Below are positions 1 to 6,743 of a stretch of 13,244 nucleotides of DNA, in pieces. Source of the stretch: Candidatus Auribacterota bacterium (GTDB taxonomy: Bacteria; Auribacterota; Tritonobacteria; UBA1439). Each line of letters begins with the position of its first letter. Within the stretch, counting starts at the first letter, position 1. The notes below the pieces were generated by a model, which saw only the letters and a program-made list of their open reading frames with translations, had not been told where the DNA came from and made no database searches. The DNA lies in assembly GCA_026391995.1 (NCBI GenBank), contig JAPLCY010000337.1, forward strand, positions 1-13,244, read 5' to 3'. The position numbers and the translations under genes were made by a program.

Positions 1-173
1 AGCCCCATCCCCACCCTCGCCTTCTCCCACGCGCTCCCCGGCGTGGTACGGCACTCCGCATCCCGATACACCTTGATCAGTGACGCCCCCGCCGCACCCT
101 CCTGGGCCGCGCGCAGCGCGACAGCGCCGCAGAACAATGATGCCATCGCCGCTATGCAGAATCTCATTCTCAC
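1..173 (-). CDS. FecR-like secreted protein, N-terminal fragment (runs off left edge)
   Basis: An open frame of 57 codons with no stop runs from GTG at 173 to the left edge. A Shine-Dalgarno GGGAGGG (178-184) sits about 4 nt upstream of this GTG. An in-frame ATG at 167 is the alternative start but is further from that site. Residues 1-22 form a signal peptide: Arg-Met-Arg, then a hydrophobic stretch, then a probable signal peptidase I site near ALRAA/QE. What follows, ASLIKVYRDAECR and then GSAWEKARVGMG, resembles the opening strands of FecR domains (a valine-rich start, a G/D-x-V-like turn, a conserved W-x-x-A-x-x-G-x-x-L). The protein would be periplasmic or surface-exposed. It is transcribed divergently from the CHASE2 cyclase, and FecR-like and CHASE2 proteins are, to my knowledge, often neighbours. 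Export is well supported; the FecR call rests on about 30 residues. Confidence 0.6.
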   Translation of the reverse strand, partial: MRMRFCIAAMASLFCGAVALRAAQEGAAGASLIKVYRDAECRTTPGSAWEKARVGMG

Positions 174-293
174 GCATCCCTCCCTGTTGATCAGCTCTTT
201 TTTTAAACCTACCAAAGCACCACCATTTCGTCCAGCCGAGAGTTCACGGAATAACCGCGTTCCATCTTGCAGGTGGAACGGTTCCGAGACCGA

Positions 294-322
294 TTGATTT
301 ACCCCTCCGGGAGGTGTACAAT
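294..322 (+). promoter_or_regulatory. Sigma-70-type promoter of the signalling operon
   Basis: TTGATT (294-299) and TACAAT (317-322) are separated by 17 nt. They match the -35 and -10 consensus at four and five of six positions. Transcription would start near 329, giving a leader of only about 14 nt before the GTG at 343, with the ribosome-binding site GGAGGG at 333-338. The match is seen directly; its use is inferred. Confidence 0.6.
301..317. promoter_or_regulatory. Imperfect palindrome between -35 and -10, possible operator
   Basis: The spacer of the predicted promoter contains an inverted repeat centred at 309. The arms ACCCCTCC and GGAGGTGT pair at seven of eight positions around a single central G. 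A protein bound here would block RNA polymerase, so it is a candidate operator. The symmetry is seen directly; no regulator is known. It could also be chance in a GC-rich spacer. Confidence 0.3.
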
Positions 323-342
323 TCATCCAGTCGGAGGGATAC

Positions 343-2325
343 GTGAAACTGCGCGGTGTTGCGATCATCGTGGTGGCGGCCGGGGCCATCTCGGTCTTCT
401 CCCTCGACCGGGCCGGTATCCTCAAGGCATACGAGGATAAAACGGTTGATTCGCGATTCCGGTGGCGGCACTGGCTCTACGGCCCGTCCCCCTCACCGGA
501 TGTCTGCATCGTAGGCATCGACGACCAGGCGCTTGTCGCCCTCGGGGGCCGCTGGCCGATCAGCTGGCGGTGGCACGCCCTTCTGCTCGAAGCGCTTGCC
601 GAACGGCCGCCCGCTACCACCGCCTACGACATCCTCTTCCCCTCGGCCGACGGCCAGCATCCCGACGACAGCGCCGCCCTGGCCGGCGCATCCGCACGGC
701 TGAGCGATCTCGTCTACCCTTACTATTTCGGGGCCGGCGAGGATTCTCCCCGCACCGACCAGAAGCCCCCGGATATTGTCCCGGCCCCTGAACGCCTCCT
801 GGGCCGCTTCGCGATCACCGACGTTGATGGAGATCTCTCCCCCATCCCCCTGGCGTCCGCGCCCACCCTGCCGATCCCGTCACTCGCCGAACGCGCTGCG
901 CTCGGCTTCGCTAATGCCCAGGGCGATCCCGAAGACGGCGTGGTGCGCCGGATCCCCCTTCTCATGCGCTACCACGATGCGGTCTACCCGTCGTTCACCC
1001 TCATGGCGGTACTCCGGTATCAGAACATCCAGGTTGAAGATGTGCATGTCGCCGCCGGACGCTATGTTGAATTTGACATCCCGGAGGGGCGCCACGTCTC
1101 GATACCGGTCGACCGGAAGGGATGCATGCTGATCAACTACGCCGCCGACTATACCGAATTCCAGCACAGCGTTTTTTCGCAGGTTCTGCAGTCGTTCGCC
1201 CTCGCGCAGAAAGGTGAGGCCGGCCCGGTAGACCTGGCCGACGTCGAGGGGAAGCTCGTCCTGGTGGGGATCACCGCGACGGGGGCGATCGAATCGTACA
1301 TGAAACCCACTCCGCTCGCGGCGGAGGGCCCCATGCTGACGGTCCAGGCCAACGCCCTCACGACGATACTCTCGGGCGCGTTCCCCAGGCCGCTCGGCGC
1401 AAGAGACATCCTGCTCCTCCTGCTTGCCATGGGAACGCTTGTGGCATTTCTCACCGCGCGTCTCAAGGCCGCTACAAGCCTGGCCCTGGTGCTCCTCGTG
1501 CTCGCGGTATTCATCGCCACGGCATATGTCGTCTTCACCACAGGCCTCCTCATCGTCCCGCTGCTGCCAAGCTCCCTCATGGCTGTAACCGTCTATACGC
1601 TCATCACCAGCTACCGCTACGCTACGGAGGAGCGCCAGCGCCGCTTCTACCGCGGCGTGCTCGGAAAATACCTTTCTAAAAACGTCATGGAGGCCATCCT
1701 CCAGGATCCCTCCCGATTCAGGCTCGGCGGCGAGCGCCGGGAACTCACCGTGCTCTTTGCCGACGTTAAGGGCTTTACCTCTTTCTGCGAGCGGAGCCCC
1801 GTCGAGGCGGTCGCCCCGCGGCTCAATGAACTCCACGACCGGATGACCCGCGTCATATGGAAGCACGACGGCACACTCAATAAGTACATGGGCGACGGCA
1901 TCCTCGCCTTCTGGGGCGCCCCACTCTCCCACCCCGATCACGCCTTGCGCGCGGTGCGCGCCGCCCTCGAGATGCAGGAAGAGTTGAAACGGATGCGTGA
2001 GTCATGGCAGGCCCACGGAATCGAACCCTTCGCGATGGGGATCGGAATCAACACCGGGACCATGATCGTGGGAAACATGGGATCGAGCGAATTCTGGGAT
2101 TACACCGTGCTCGGCGACGAGGTCAATCTCGCGTCCCGCATCGAGGGGCTCACTAGAAATTACGGGGCTGATGTGCTATTATCCGAGTTCACCTACCGGT
2201 GCGTGCGCGGGATCGCCGAGGCGCGCCTCATCGGCGAGGTTACCGTCAAGGGAAAGGAAAAGCCGGTGGTTGTGTACGAGCTCACCGGTCTCCGCCCGCA
2301 AGGCGCCGATCAACCTCGGGCATGA
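343..2325 (+). CDS. CHASE2-domain membrane adenylate cyclase (class III)
   Basis: A 660-residue receptor cyclase predicted to make cAMP from ATP. The start is GTG at 343, with GGAGGG at 333-338. Residues 5-20 are an N-terminal membrane segment. Residues 30-340 form the extracytoplasmic CHASE2 sensor, with typical DSRFRWR, VGIDDQAL and YDILF blocks. Three membrane helices follow at roughly 353-372, 376-398 and 400-424. The catalytic domain is at about 463-645. Visible active-site residues are the metal aspartates D474 (LFADVKGFTSF) and D518 (NKYMGDGILAFWG), purine-selecting K514, T588 in DYTVLGDEVNLASR, and transition-state N595 and R599. The Lys/Thr pair fits an adenylate rather than guanylate cyclase, class IIIb. 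The gene leads an operon with a PP2C phosphatase and an RsbW-like kinase and is divergent from a FecR-like gene. The CHASE2 ligand is unknown. Domain order and length are normal for the family. Confidence 0.93.
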   Translation: MKLRGVAIIVVAAGAISVFSLDRAGILKAYEDKTVDSRFRWRHWLYGPSPSPDVCIVGIDDQALVALGGRWPISWRWHALLLEALAERPPATTAYDILFPSADGQHPDDSAALAGASARLSDLVYPYYFGAGEDSPRTDQKPPDIVPAPERLLGRFAITDVDGDLSPIPLASAPTLPIPSLAERAALGFANAQGDPEDGVVRRIPLLMRYHDAVYPSFTLMAVLRYQNIQVEDVHVAAGRYVEFDIPEGRHVSIPVDRKGCMLINYAADYTEFQHSVFSQVLQSFALAQKGEAGPVDLADVEGKLVLVGITATGAIESYMKPTPLAAEGPMLTVQANALTTILSGAFPRPLGARDILLLLLAMGTLVAFLTARLKAATSLALVLLVLAVFIATAYVVFTTGLLIVPLLPSSLMAVTVYTLITSYRYATEERQRRFYRGVLGKYLSKNVMEAILQDPSRFRLGGERRELTVLFADVKGFTSFCERSPVEAVAPRLNELHDRMTRVIWKHDGTLNKYMGDGILAFWGAPLSHPDHALRAVRAALEMQEELKRMRESWQAHGIEPFAMGIGINTGTMIVGNMGSSEFWDYTVLGDEVNLASRIEGLTRNYGADVLLSEFTYRCVRGIAEARLIGEVTVKGKEKPVVVYELTGLRPQGADQPRA

Positions 2326-2329
2326 TACC

Positions 2330-3658
2330 ATGGATACCGACGCCGCCGCCATCAAGGACAGGATCGCCGAGCTGGGGGCGCTCCAGGATCAGCTCCATCT
2401 CGCCACCCACAAGATCACCAACCTCTCCGCCCTTGTTGAAATCAGCAAGATCATCAATTCCACCCTCGACCTCGACACGCTGCTCAACATGATCATGGAG
2501 ATCATCAAGCAGGTGCTCAACGCCGAGAGCGGGTCTTTGATGCTCATCGATGAGAGGGGCGATGAACTTCTCTACCGTGTCGCCATCGGCGAAAAGGGGA
2601 AACAGCTCAAGGAGAAGCACCGTCAGAAAATGGGCTTGGGGATCGCCGGGTGGGTCGCGACGCACGGCGAGCCGCTCCTCGTCCCCGACGTAACCAAGGA
2701 CAAACGCTTTGATCCCACTGCCGATGCGCTGCTGCGGCAGACGACCCGCTCGATCCTGTGCGTTCCCCTCCAATCACAGGGAAAAACGATCGGGGTGCTC
2801 GAGGCGATCAACTCCAGGAGCGCCGTCGGCTTCTCGCAGGATGACCTGGCCCTCTTCACCGCCTTCGCAAGCCAGGCGGCCGTCGCAATCGAGAGCGCCC
2901 GCCTCCACGCCCGGCTCCTCGAGAAGCAGCGCATCGAACAGGAGCTCGAGATCGCGCACCAGATCCAGCAGAACTTCCTCCCCTCCTCGTTCCCGAAGAT
3001 CCCCGGCGTGCACTGCTACGCCAAAACCATCCCCGCATGGGAAACGGGCGGCGACTTCTTCGATGTCATGGACCTCGGGCAAGGGCGCATCGGCGCGGTC
3101 GTGGGCGACGTCTCCGGCAAGGGAGTCCCGGCGGCCCTTTACATGGTGAAAGCGCTGAGCGAATTCCGCTTCAGGGCTTCATACGCGATGGGGGTGGACA
3201 AGGTGCTGGAGGCCCTCAATAGGAGCCTCCTCGAGCATAACACGAGCGGTATGTTCGTCACCCTCATCTACCTGATCATCGACACCGCCGCGCGCACCCT
3301 GTCCTACGGCAGCGCGGGGCACCTGCCGATCATGCTCAAGCGCGCAACCGCCGCGGCGGTTGAATTGCTCGACAGCGCACGCTGCGTGCCCCTCGGCATC
3401 ACACCCGGCGCGCCGTACCTCATGAATACCATGCCGATAGAGAAGGGCGATTTGTTGTTTCTCTATACCGATGGCATCATCGAGGCGCGCAACAGAAAGG
3501 GGCAGGAGTTTGAGATGCAGCGCCTGCGGCAGCTCCTTTCCAGGAATACCGCCGGGCCGCAGGCAACGGTGCGGCGCGTCATGGCGCGCGTCGCGGCATT
3601 CTCGAAGGGGACGCCCCAGCACGATGATCTCACCGCCATGGCAATCAGGATAGGATAA
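2330..3658 (+). CDS. GAF-PP2C (RsbU/SpoIIE-type) serine phosphatase
   Basis: A 442-residue cytoplasmic phosphatase predicted to dephosphorylate an anti-sigma antagonist (STAS protein) in a partner-switching pathway. The ATG at 2330 is chosen because it lies 4 nt after the cyclase stop; the open frame continues upstream only inside the cyclase. A short coiled coil (about 5-30) precedes a GAF sensor domain (about 35-190, with GLGIAGWVA and SILCVPLQSQGKTIGVLEAIN). A helical linker follows (190-215, with the typical EIAHQIQQNFLP), then the PP2C domain (about 222-441). Metal-site motifs are GGDFFDV (240-246), GDVSGKGVPAAL (259-270), LYTDGIIEARN (379-389) and HDDLTAM (431-437). GSAGHLP (327-333) is also typical. 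The ribosome-binding site is weak, so translation is probably coupled to the cyclase. The GAF ligand cannot be told from sequence; cAMP is a possibility suggested only by the neighbour. Confidence 0.93.
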   Translation: MDTDAAAIKDRIAELGALQDQLHLATHKITNLSALVEISKIINSTLDLDTLLNMIMEIIKQVLNAESGSLMLIDERGDELLYRVAIGEKGKQLKEKHRQKMGLGIAGWVATHGEPLLVPDVTKDKRFDPTADALLRQTTRSILCVPLQSQGKTIGVLEAINSRSAVGFSQDDLALFTAFASQAAVAIESARLHARLLEKQRIEQELEIAHQIQQNFLPSSFPKIPGVHCYAKTIPAWETGGDFFDVMDLGQGRIGAVVGDVSGKGVPAALYMVKALSEFRFRASYAMGVDKVLEALNRSLLEHNTSGMFVTLIYLIIDTAARTLSYGSAGHLPIMLKRATAAAVELLDSARCVPLGITPGAPYLMNTMPIEKGDLLFLYTDGIIEARNRKGQEFEMQRLRQLLSRNTAGPQATVRRVMARVAAFSKGTPQHDDLTAMAIRIG

Positions 3659-3661
3659 CCC

Positions 3662-4105
3662 ATGATCGCACAACGCATGCCTCGCGACGTTATCACCACC
3701 GTCACTTCCAGCAATCCCCGTTTCCTGAGGGCCCTTCGCTCGCTTGTCGATGAGGTGACCTACGAAATGGGGTTTTCCGCAAAGGCGAGGGGCGAGGTGA
3801 TCCAGGCGATTGACGAGGCATGCACCAATATCATCAAGCACAGTTACGAGGGCAACTTTAACAAGAAGATCATCCTCACCCTGAAAGATCTGGGCGACCG
3901 CCTCGAGGTCATCATAAAGGACTTCGGGAAAAAGGCTCATCCCGGAAGGATCCGGCACCGCGAGCTCCACGACGTGAAGCCGGGTGGATTGGGCGTCTAT
4001 ATCATCAAGAGATCAATGGATGTTGTCTGGTATGATATAAGCCCGCGCCTCGGCACTGAATTGAAGATGGTCAAATATCTCAAAAAGCCCCGCAAGTATT
4101 ATTGA
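3662..4105 (+). CDS. RsbW-like anti-sigma factor serine kinase
   Basis: A 147-residue GHKL-fold ATPase, the normal size for RsbW/SpoIIAB-type anti-sigma kinases, which hold a sigma factor inactive and phosphorylate its antagonist. The N box is EACTNIIKH (E52, N56), the G1 box is KDFGKK (D87, G89), the G2 box is GGLGVYIIKRSMD (108-120), and GTELKM (131-136) closes the nucleotide site. The ATG at 3662 lies 3 nt after the phosphatase stop, with AGGA at 3652-3655. With the upstream phosphatase it supplies two of the four usual partner-switch components. No sigma factor or STAS antagonist is in the window, so the real target is open. Kinases of this fold can also regulate targets other than sigma factors. 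Confidence 0.9.
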   Translation: MIAQRMPRDVITTVTSSNPRFLRALRSLVDEVTYEMGFSAKARGEVIQAIDEACTNIIKHSYEGNFNKKIILTLKDLGDRLEVIIKDFGKKAHPGRIRHRELHDVKPGGLGVYIIKRSMDVVWYDISPRLGTELKMVKYLKKPRKYY

Positions 4106-4363
4106 TCATTACCACATCGTGGAGCCCGACTCTGCGCGACCCCGCAAAATTAGTATGCTTCCCGCAGCAAAAGTATGAAATTCTTTCACTAACTATGCTT
4201 ATATTACTGTGTCAATAATCCCACACTTTACGCATCTACTACCAGTGCAATATATTAACAATACTATTCCTGGTCCTGTCTTTTGGCATCAAAGTTGCTT
4301 AATAAAACAAGTAGAGGCTATGATGAAAGAAACTCACGCTGACTTCCCTGCCTGGCACGGCGT
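4106..4363. other. AT-rich convergent intergenic region without a convincing gene
   Basis: These 258 bases separate the convergent signalling operon and the - strand cluster. 4106-4345 is far more AT-rich than the genes on both sides, and composition switches back near 4345. I see no clear intrinsic terminator for either direction, no tRNA and no heptamer array. A sigma-54-like promoter match lies at 4283-4299, with AGAGG (4313-4317) and tandem ATGs (4320, 4323) after it. The reading frame from there enters the antisense of the MoaD-like gene and stops at 4487 with no recognisable product. It could be a rearrangement scar or acquired DNA. Confidence 0.5.
4283..4299 (+). promoter_or_regulatory. 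Possible sigma-54 (-24/-12) promoter
   Basis: TTGGCAT, 5 nt, TTGCT keeps the essential GG (4285-4286) and GC (4297-4298) at the required 10-nt interval. The TGGCAC-type half has one mismatch. No recognisable gene follows on this strand, so it may be an orphan or a chance match in AT-rich DNA. Confidence 0.3.
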
Positions 4364-4609
4364 CTACCCGGCCGCCATAATGGGCACCAGCGCCACATGG
4401 TCGCCTTCATGCAGTTCTTCCAGGTCGCGTATTCCACCCTTGCCGTTCAGGAAAAGCATGGTGTGTTCTTCCGCTAGAAAGTCATAGCCATAGGTCCGCT
4501 TGAGGTAATCCAGGAGATCCTTGACCGTGGCGCCCGTGAGTTCGATGCTGATCTCCCGCCCCCCGAAGTGGTGCCGGAGATCGCTCACGGTTTGAACGGT
4601 TATCCTCAT
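4364..4609 (-). CDS. MoaD/ThiS-like ubiquitin-fold sulfur carrier
   Basis: An 81-residue beta-grasp protein. MRITVQTVSDLRHHFGG gives the first hairpin, TVKDLLDYLKRTYG (29-42) the helix, LFLNGKG (52-58) the later strand, and ELHEGDHVALVPI (65-77) the usual EGDxVxxxP stretch before the tail. Family members are adenylated at a C-terminal glycine by a ThiF/MoeB enzyme, then carry sulfur as a thiocarboxylate. The activating enzyme is encoded 26 nt upstream, which supports the pairing. The tail here ends in Ala-Ala-Gly, not the usual Gly-Gly; the final glycine needed for chemistry is kept but the penultimate one is missing. It could serve molybdopterin, thiamine or another sulfur pathway. moaA lies about 7.8 kb away on the same strand, which hints at but does not establish molybdopterin. 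Confidence 0.8.
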   Translation of the reverse strand: MRITVQTVSDLRHHFGGREISIELTGATVKDLLDYLKRTYGYDFLAEEHTMLFLNGKGGIRDLEELHEGDHVALVPIMAAG

Positions 4610-4635
4610 CGCGTATGCTCTCGTTTGAGATCGTC

Positions 4636-5499
4636 TTAGGAACGGGGCTCCATCTTCACGTCTGAGATCGATCCCTCGAGGAGATCGATGCAGAGCAGCC
4701 GGTGGCGGAGCGGTGCGCCCGTGCCAAGAATCAGCTTGACCGCCTCCATTACCTGGAACGCGGCAACCAGCGACGGCGTCACGGAGGGTGTTCCGAGCCT
4801 GAGCTCGAGGCCCCCCGCGGCGCCCTGCCCGTCCCCGTAGAGCGCCATGAGCCCCCTATCACCGGGGAAGACGGTCATCACCTCCCCGAGGAATCCGGCG
4901 ATGGCGCCATGCACGAATGGGATATTGATGCGGGTGGCGGCCTCCTGGACCAGGAGCCGTGTGGGGATGCTGTCGAGGGCGTCTATCACCACGTCGCAGC
5001 CCTGGATGAGGGAATCGATATTGCCGCGATCAACAACCGTGTGGTGCGCGACCACCCCCACCGCGGAGTTCACGCGCGCCACGCGCCCGGCAGCCACCTC
5101 CACCTTGGGCCGGCCGATGGCATCTTCCGTCGAGAGGATCTGTCGGTTGAGATTGTCTTCGCTGAACACGTCGCGGTCGATCACCACGAGCGTCCCGATG
5201 CCGAGGCGGGCGAGGAGCTCGATGATCGTTCCCCCCAGCCCCCCCGCGCCGACGACCGCCACCCTGGCCCTGCGCAACTTCAGCTGGCCCTCGATACCGA
5301 TGGTTCCGGCGTTCCTCTGGTAACGAAGCGGGATGATCCCCTCTTCGAGCGCCGCGATCTCAATGTCCCGCCGCCCCGCGCCGGATTGATCGGCGATGGC
5401 GCGCACCGCCTCCATGGAAAGCACGCGGACCGCCGCCCCCGAGGGCGCGGTTATCACCCCGGCACAGCCCCTGATCTTCTCGCGCATTGACGCCGCCAT
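4636..5499 (-). CDS. ThiF/MoeB/HesA-family E1-like adenylyltransferase
   Basis: A 287-residue enzyme predicted to adenylate the C-terminus of the MoaD-like carrier encoded just downstream. GGAGG ends 6 nt before the ATG at 5499. Residues 1-50 are an N-terminal extension ending in DIEIAALEEGIIPLRYQRN. The Rossmann ATP-binding loop is VVGAGGLGG (82-90). The DRDVFSEDNLNRQ block (108-120) carries the conserved D, N and R residues. K132 follows, and the DALDSIPTR block is at 173-181. A late ME-AVKLILG helix (251-259) is typical. Only three cysteines are present (12, 168, 270). There is therefore no paired CxxC zinc site and no cysteine where ThiF has its catalytic one, unlike standard MoeB and ThiF. 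HesA- or TcdA-like activity is possible. It follows a nifU-like gene by 33 nt. Confidence 0.88.
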   Translation of the reverse strand: MAASMREKIRGCAGVITAPSGAAVRVLSMEAVRAIADQSGAGRRDIEIAALEEGIIPLRYQRNAGTIGIEGQLKLRRARVAVVGAGGLGGTIIELLARLGIGTLVVIDRDVFSEDNLNRQILSTEDAIGRPKVEVAAGRVARVNSAVGVVAHHTVVDRGNIDSLIQGCDVVIDALDSIPTRLLVQEAATRINIPFVHGAIAGFLGEVMTVFPGDRGLMALYGDGQGAAGGLELRLGTPSVTPSLVAAFQVMEAVKLILGTGAPLRHRLLCIDLLEGSISDVKMEPRS

Positions 5500-5532
5500 C
5501 CCGCGCCTCCGCTCCCGCTCAGTGCGATGGGG

Positions 5533-5760
5533 TCACGACACCGTCTCAACCCTGGTCACCTCAGGGATAGCGTCCTTGATGGCGCTCTCGACCACGTGAG
5601 CGAGCGTCATCCGCGCACCCGGGCATCCCGCGCAGGCCCCCGAAAGCCGCACCTTCACCACGCCGTCGGCGGCAACCTCAACGAGCTCGACGCTTCCCCC
5701 GTGCATCGAGAGCATCGGCAGCACCACATCCCGCAATACCTTCTCAACCTTTCCCTTCAT
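5533..5760 (-). CDS. NifU-like Fe-S cluster scaffold domain protein
   Basis: A 75-residue stand-alone NifU C-terminal domain (Nfu type). Such proteins assemble and deliver Fe-S clusters in the cytoplasm. The ATG at 5760 is chosen over longer frames because GGGAGGAAG immediately precedes it and the family alignment starts there (KVEKVLRDVVLPMLSMHGG). The cluster ligands are the two cysteines of GACAGCPGA (C43, C46), and the domain closes with IPEVTRVETV. Its start overlaps the end of cutA by about 17 nt, so the two are probably translated together. The ThiF-like gene follows after 33 nt. A sulfur or cluster role for the operon fits. The usual length for single-domain Nfu proteins is 70-100 residues. 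Confidence 0.9.
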   Translation of the reverse strand: MKGKVEKVLRDVVLPMLSMHGGSVELVEVAADGVVKVRLSGACAGCPGARMTLAHVVESAIKDAIPEVTRVETVS

Positions 5761-6100
5761 TCTTCCTCCCGTCCGCAACCTCTTCGTCCAGCCATCGCAG
5801 GTAGTCGGCGCTCCCCGCACTGATAGGCACCGCGACGATCTCCGGGACCTCATAATGGTGCAGCGACTTCACGATCCGCATGACGGGGGCCAGCAGCGAG
5901 CGTCGCGTCTTGGCAATCAGCAGGAACTCCCGCGCCTGTTCGATTCTTCCCTTCCACCAGTAGAGCGAACGGCCGCGCGGATAGATGCTCACACACGCCG
6001 CGATCTTCCGGCGCAGAAGCGCCCGGGCGATCGCCAGGGCTTCCCGCTCCCTGTCGCAGGTCATAAACACCACCACCCTGGTGCCGGAAGACCGTTTCAC
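5744..6100 (-). CDS. cutA: CutA1-like divalent-cation tolerance protein
   Basis: A 118-residue CutA1 homologue. These proteins form very stable trimers and are linked to copper tolerance in Escherichia coli; their biochemical role is still unclear. The GTG at 6100 is preferred to upstream starts because the frame above it is made of an intergenic heptamer array (6121-6176) and family proteins begin near VVVFMTCDRE. Visible signatures are the thiolate-containing ACVSIYP (35-41), RSLYWWKGRIEQAREFLLIAKT (44-65, the family block) and HHYEVPEIVAVPI (81-93), then YLRWLDEE. The start codon is non-ATG and the G-rich upstream sequence is a loose ribosome-binding site. The 3' end overlaps the nifU-like start. 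folE lies 97 nt upstream, on the same strand. Confidence 0.88.
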   Translation of the reverse strand: MKRSSGTRVVVFMTCDREREALAIARALLRRKIAACVSIYPRGRSLYWWKGRIEQAREFLLIAKTRRSLLAPVMRIVKSLHHYEVPEIVAVPISAGSADYLRWLDEEVADGRKNEGKG

Positions 6101-6120
6101 GTTCCCCAACCCCTTTGCCT

Positions 6121-6176
6121 GCTGATCGCTGGTCGCACATCGCACACTGAATATGCATTGCCTCTGTGCATTCTGT
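6121..6176. repeat. Degenerate heptamer array A (folE-cutA gap)
   Basis: Consecutive 7-nt units on the + strand are gctgatc, gctggtc, gcacatc, gcacact. Weaker units (tctgtgc, attctgt) continue to 6176. The phase is exact although the words drift. It is unlike any coding or structural RNA signal I know, and it supports the later cutA start. Confidence 0.55.
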
Positions 6177-6197
6177 GTCCTCGATGGTTCAATCAAA

Positions 6198-6743
6198 CTA
6201 CTTCAACCCCACGAGATTCAAGAATTCCATCCTCGTCTCCTGCCGGCTGCGGAAGCAGCCGAGCATCGAGGAGGTCACCGCGCGGCAGTGCTGCTTCTCC
6301 ACCCCCTTGAGGGCCATGCAGAGATGGCGCGCCTCGATCACCACCCCCACCCCCTTCGGTTTCAGGTGCGCCTGGATCGCCTCGGCGATCTGGATCGTGA
6401 GACGCTCCTGTATCTGGAGCCGACGCGAAAGCGCGTCCACGAGACGGGCGAGGCGGCCGAGACCGACCATCATTGTGTCGGGCAGATAGGCTATGTGGCA
6501 GCGGCCGTAGAAGGGGAGAAAATGATGCTCGCATACGCTTAAGACCTCGATATCCTTGAGCAACACCATTTCGTCACAGATATCGGTGCTGATCCCGGCA
6601 GTGAGGATATCTTCTATCCTGTCCTTGTAACCGCTGGTGAGGAAGGCCCATGTTTCTCGAAGGCGCTCCGGGGTTTTTCGGAGGCCCTCGCGATCCGGGT
6701 CTTCACCGATCGAGCGCAACCATTCCCTGAGGAGCTCTCTCAT
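6198..6743 (-). CDS. folE: GTP cyclohydrolase I
   Basis: A 181-residue FolE, which converts GTP to dihydroneopterin triphosphate for folate (and in some bacteria pterin or deazapurine) synthesis. It acts as a cytoplasmic decamer. The zinc ligands are C71 and H74 in CEHHFLPF (71-78) and C142 in ARHLCM (138-143). The neighbouring histidines H73 and H140 match the catalytic ones. LSRRLQIQERLT (105-116) and KPKGVGVVIEARH (128-140) are family blocks. RKTPERLRETW (22-32) is the usual N-terminal motif. The ATG at 6743 overlaps the stop of the preceding small gene as ATGA, indicating translational coupling. Length and residues are normal for the unicellular type I enzyme; nothing is missing. Confidence 0.96.
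   Translation of the reverse strand: MRELLREWLRSIGEDPDREGLRKTPERLRETWAFLTSGYKDRIEDILTAGISTDICDEMVLLKDIEVLSVCEHHFLPFYGRCHIAYLPDTMMVGLGRLARLVDALSRRLQIQERLTIQIAEAIQAHLKPKGVGVVIEARHLCMALKGVEKQHCRAVTSSMLGCFRSRQETRMEFLNLVGLK

Noticed and set aside
43..297. 84-residue + strand frame at the left edge
   Set aside because: It is antisense to the FecR-like fragment and runs through the divergent regulatory region; no motif or ribosome-binding site.
880..1941. 353-residue open frame on the - strand inside the cyclase gene
   Set aside because: It lies entirely antisense to a full-length, motif-complete cyclase, has no recognisable domain, and is the kind of long frame GC-rich genes produce by codon bias.
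2171..2329. N-terminal extension of the phosphatase upstream of 2330
   Set aside because: It lies wholly within the cyclase C-terminal coding region in another frame; the GAF-PP2C protein is complete from 2330.
4106..4150. Terminator for the signalling operon (CCAC-ATC-GTGG at about 4112-4125)
   Set aside because: The stem is only about 4 bp and no T-run follows it.
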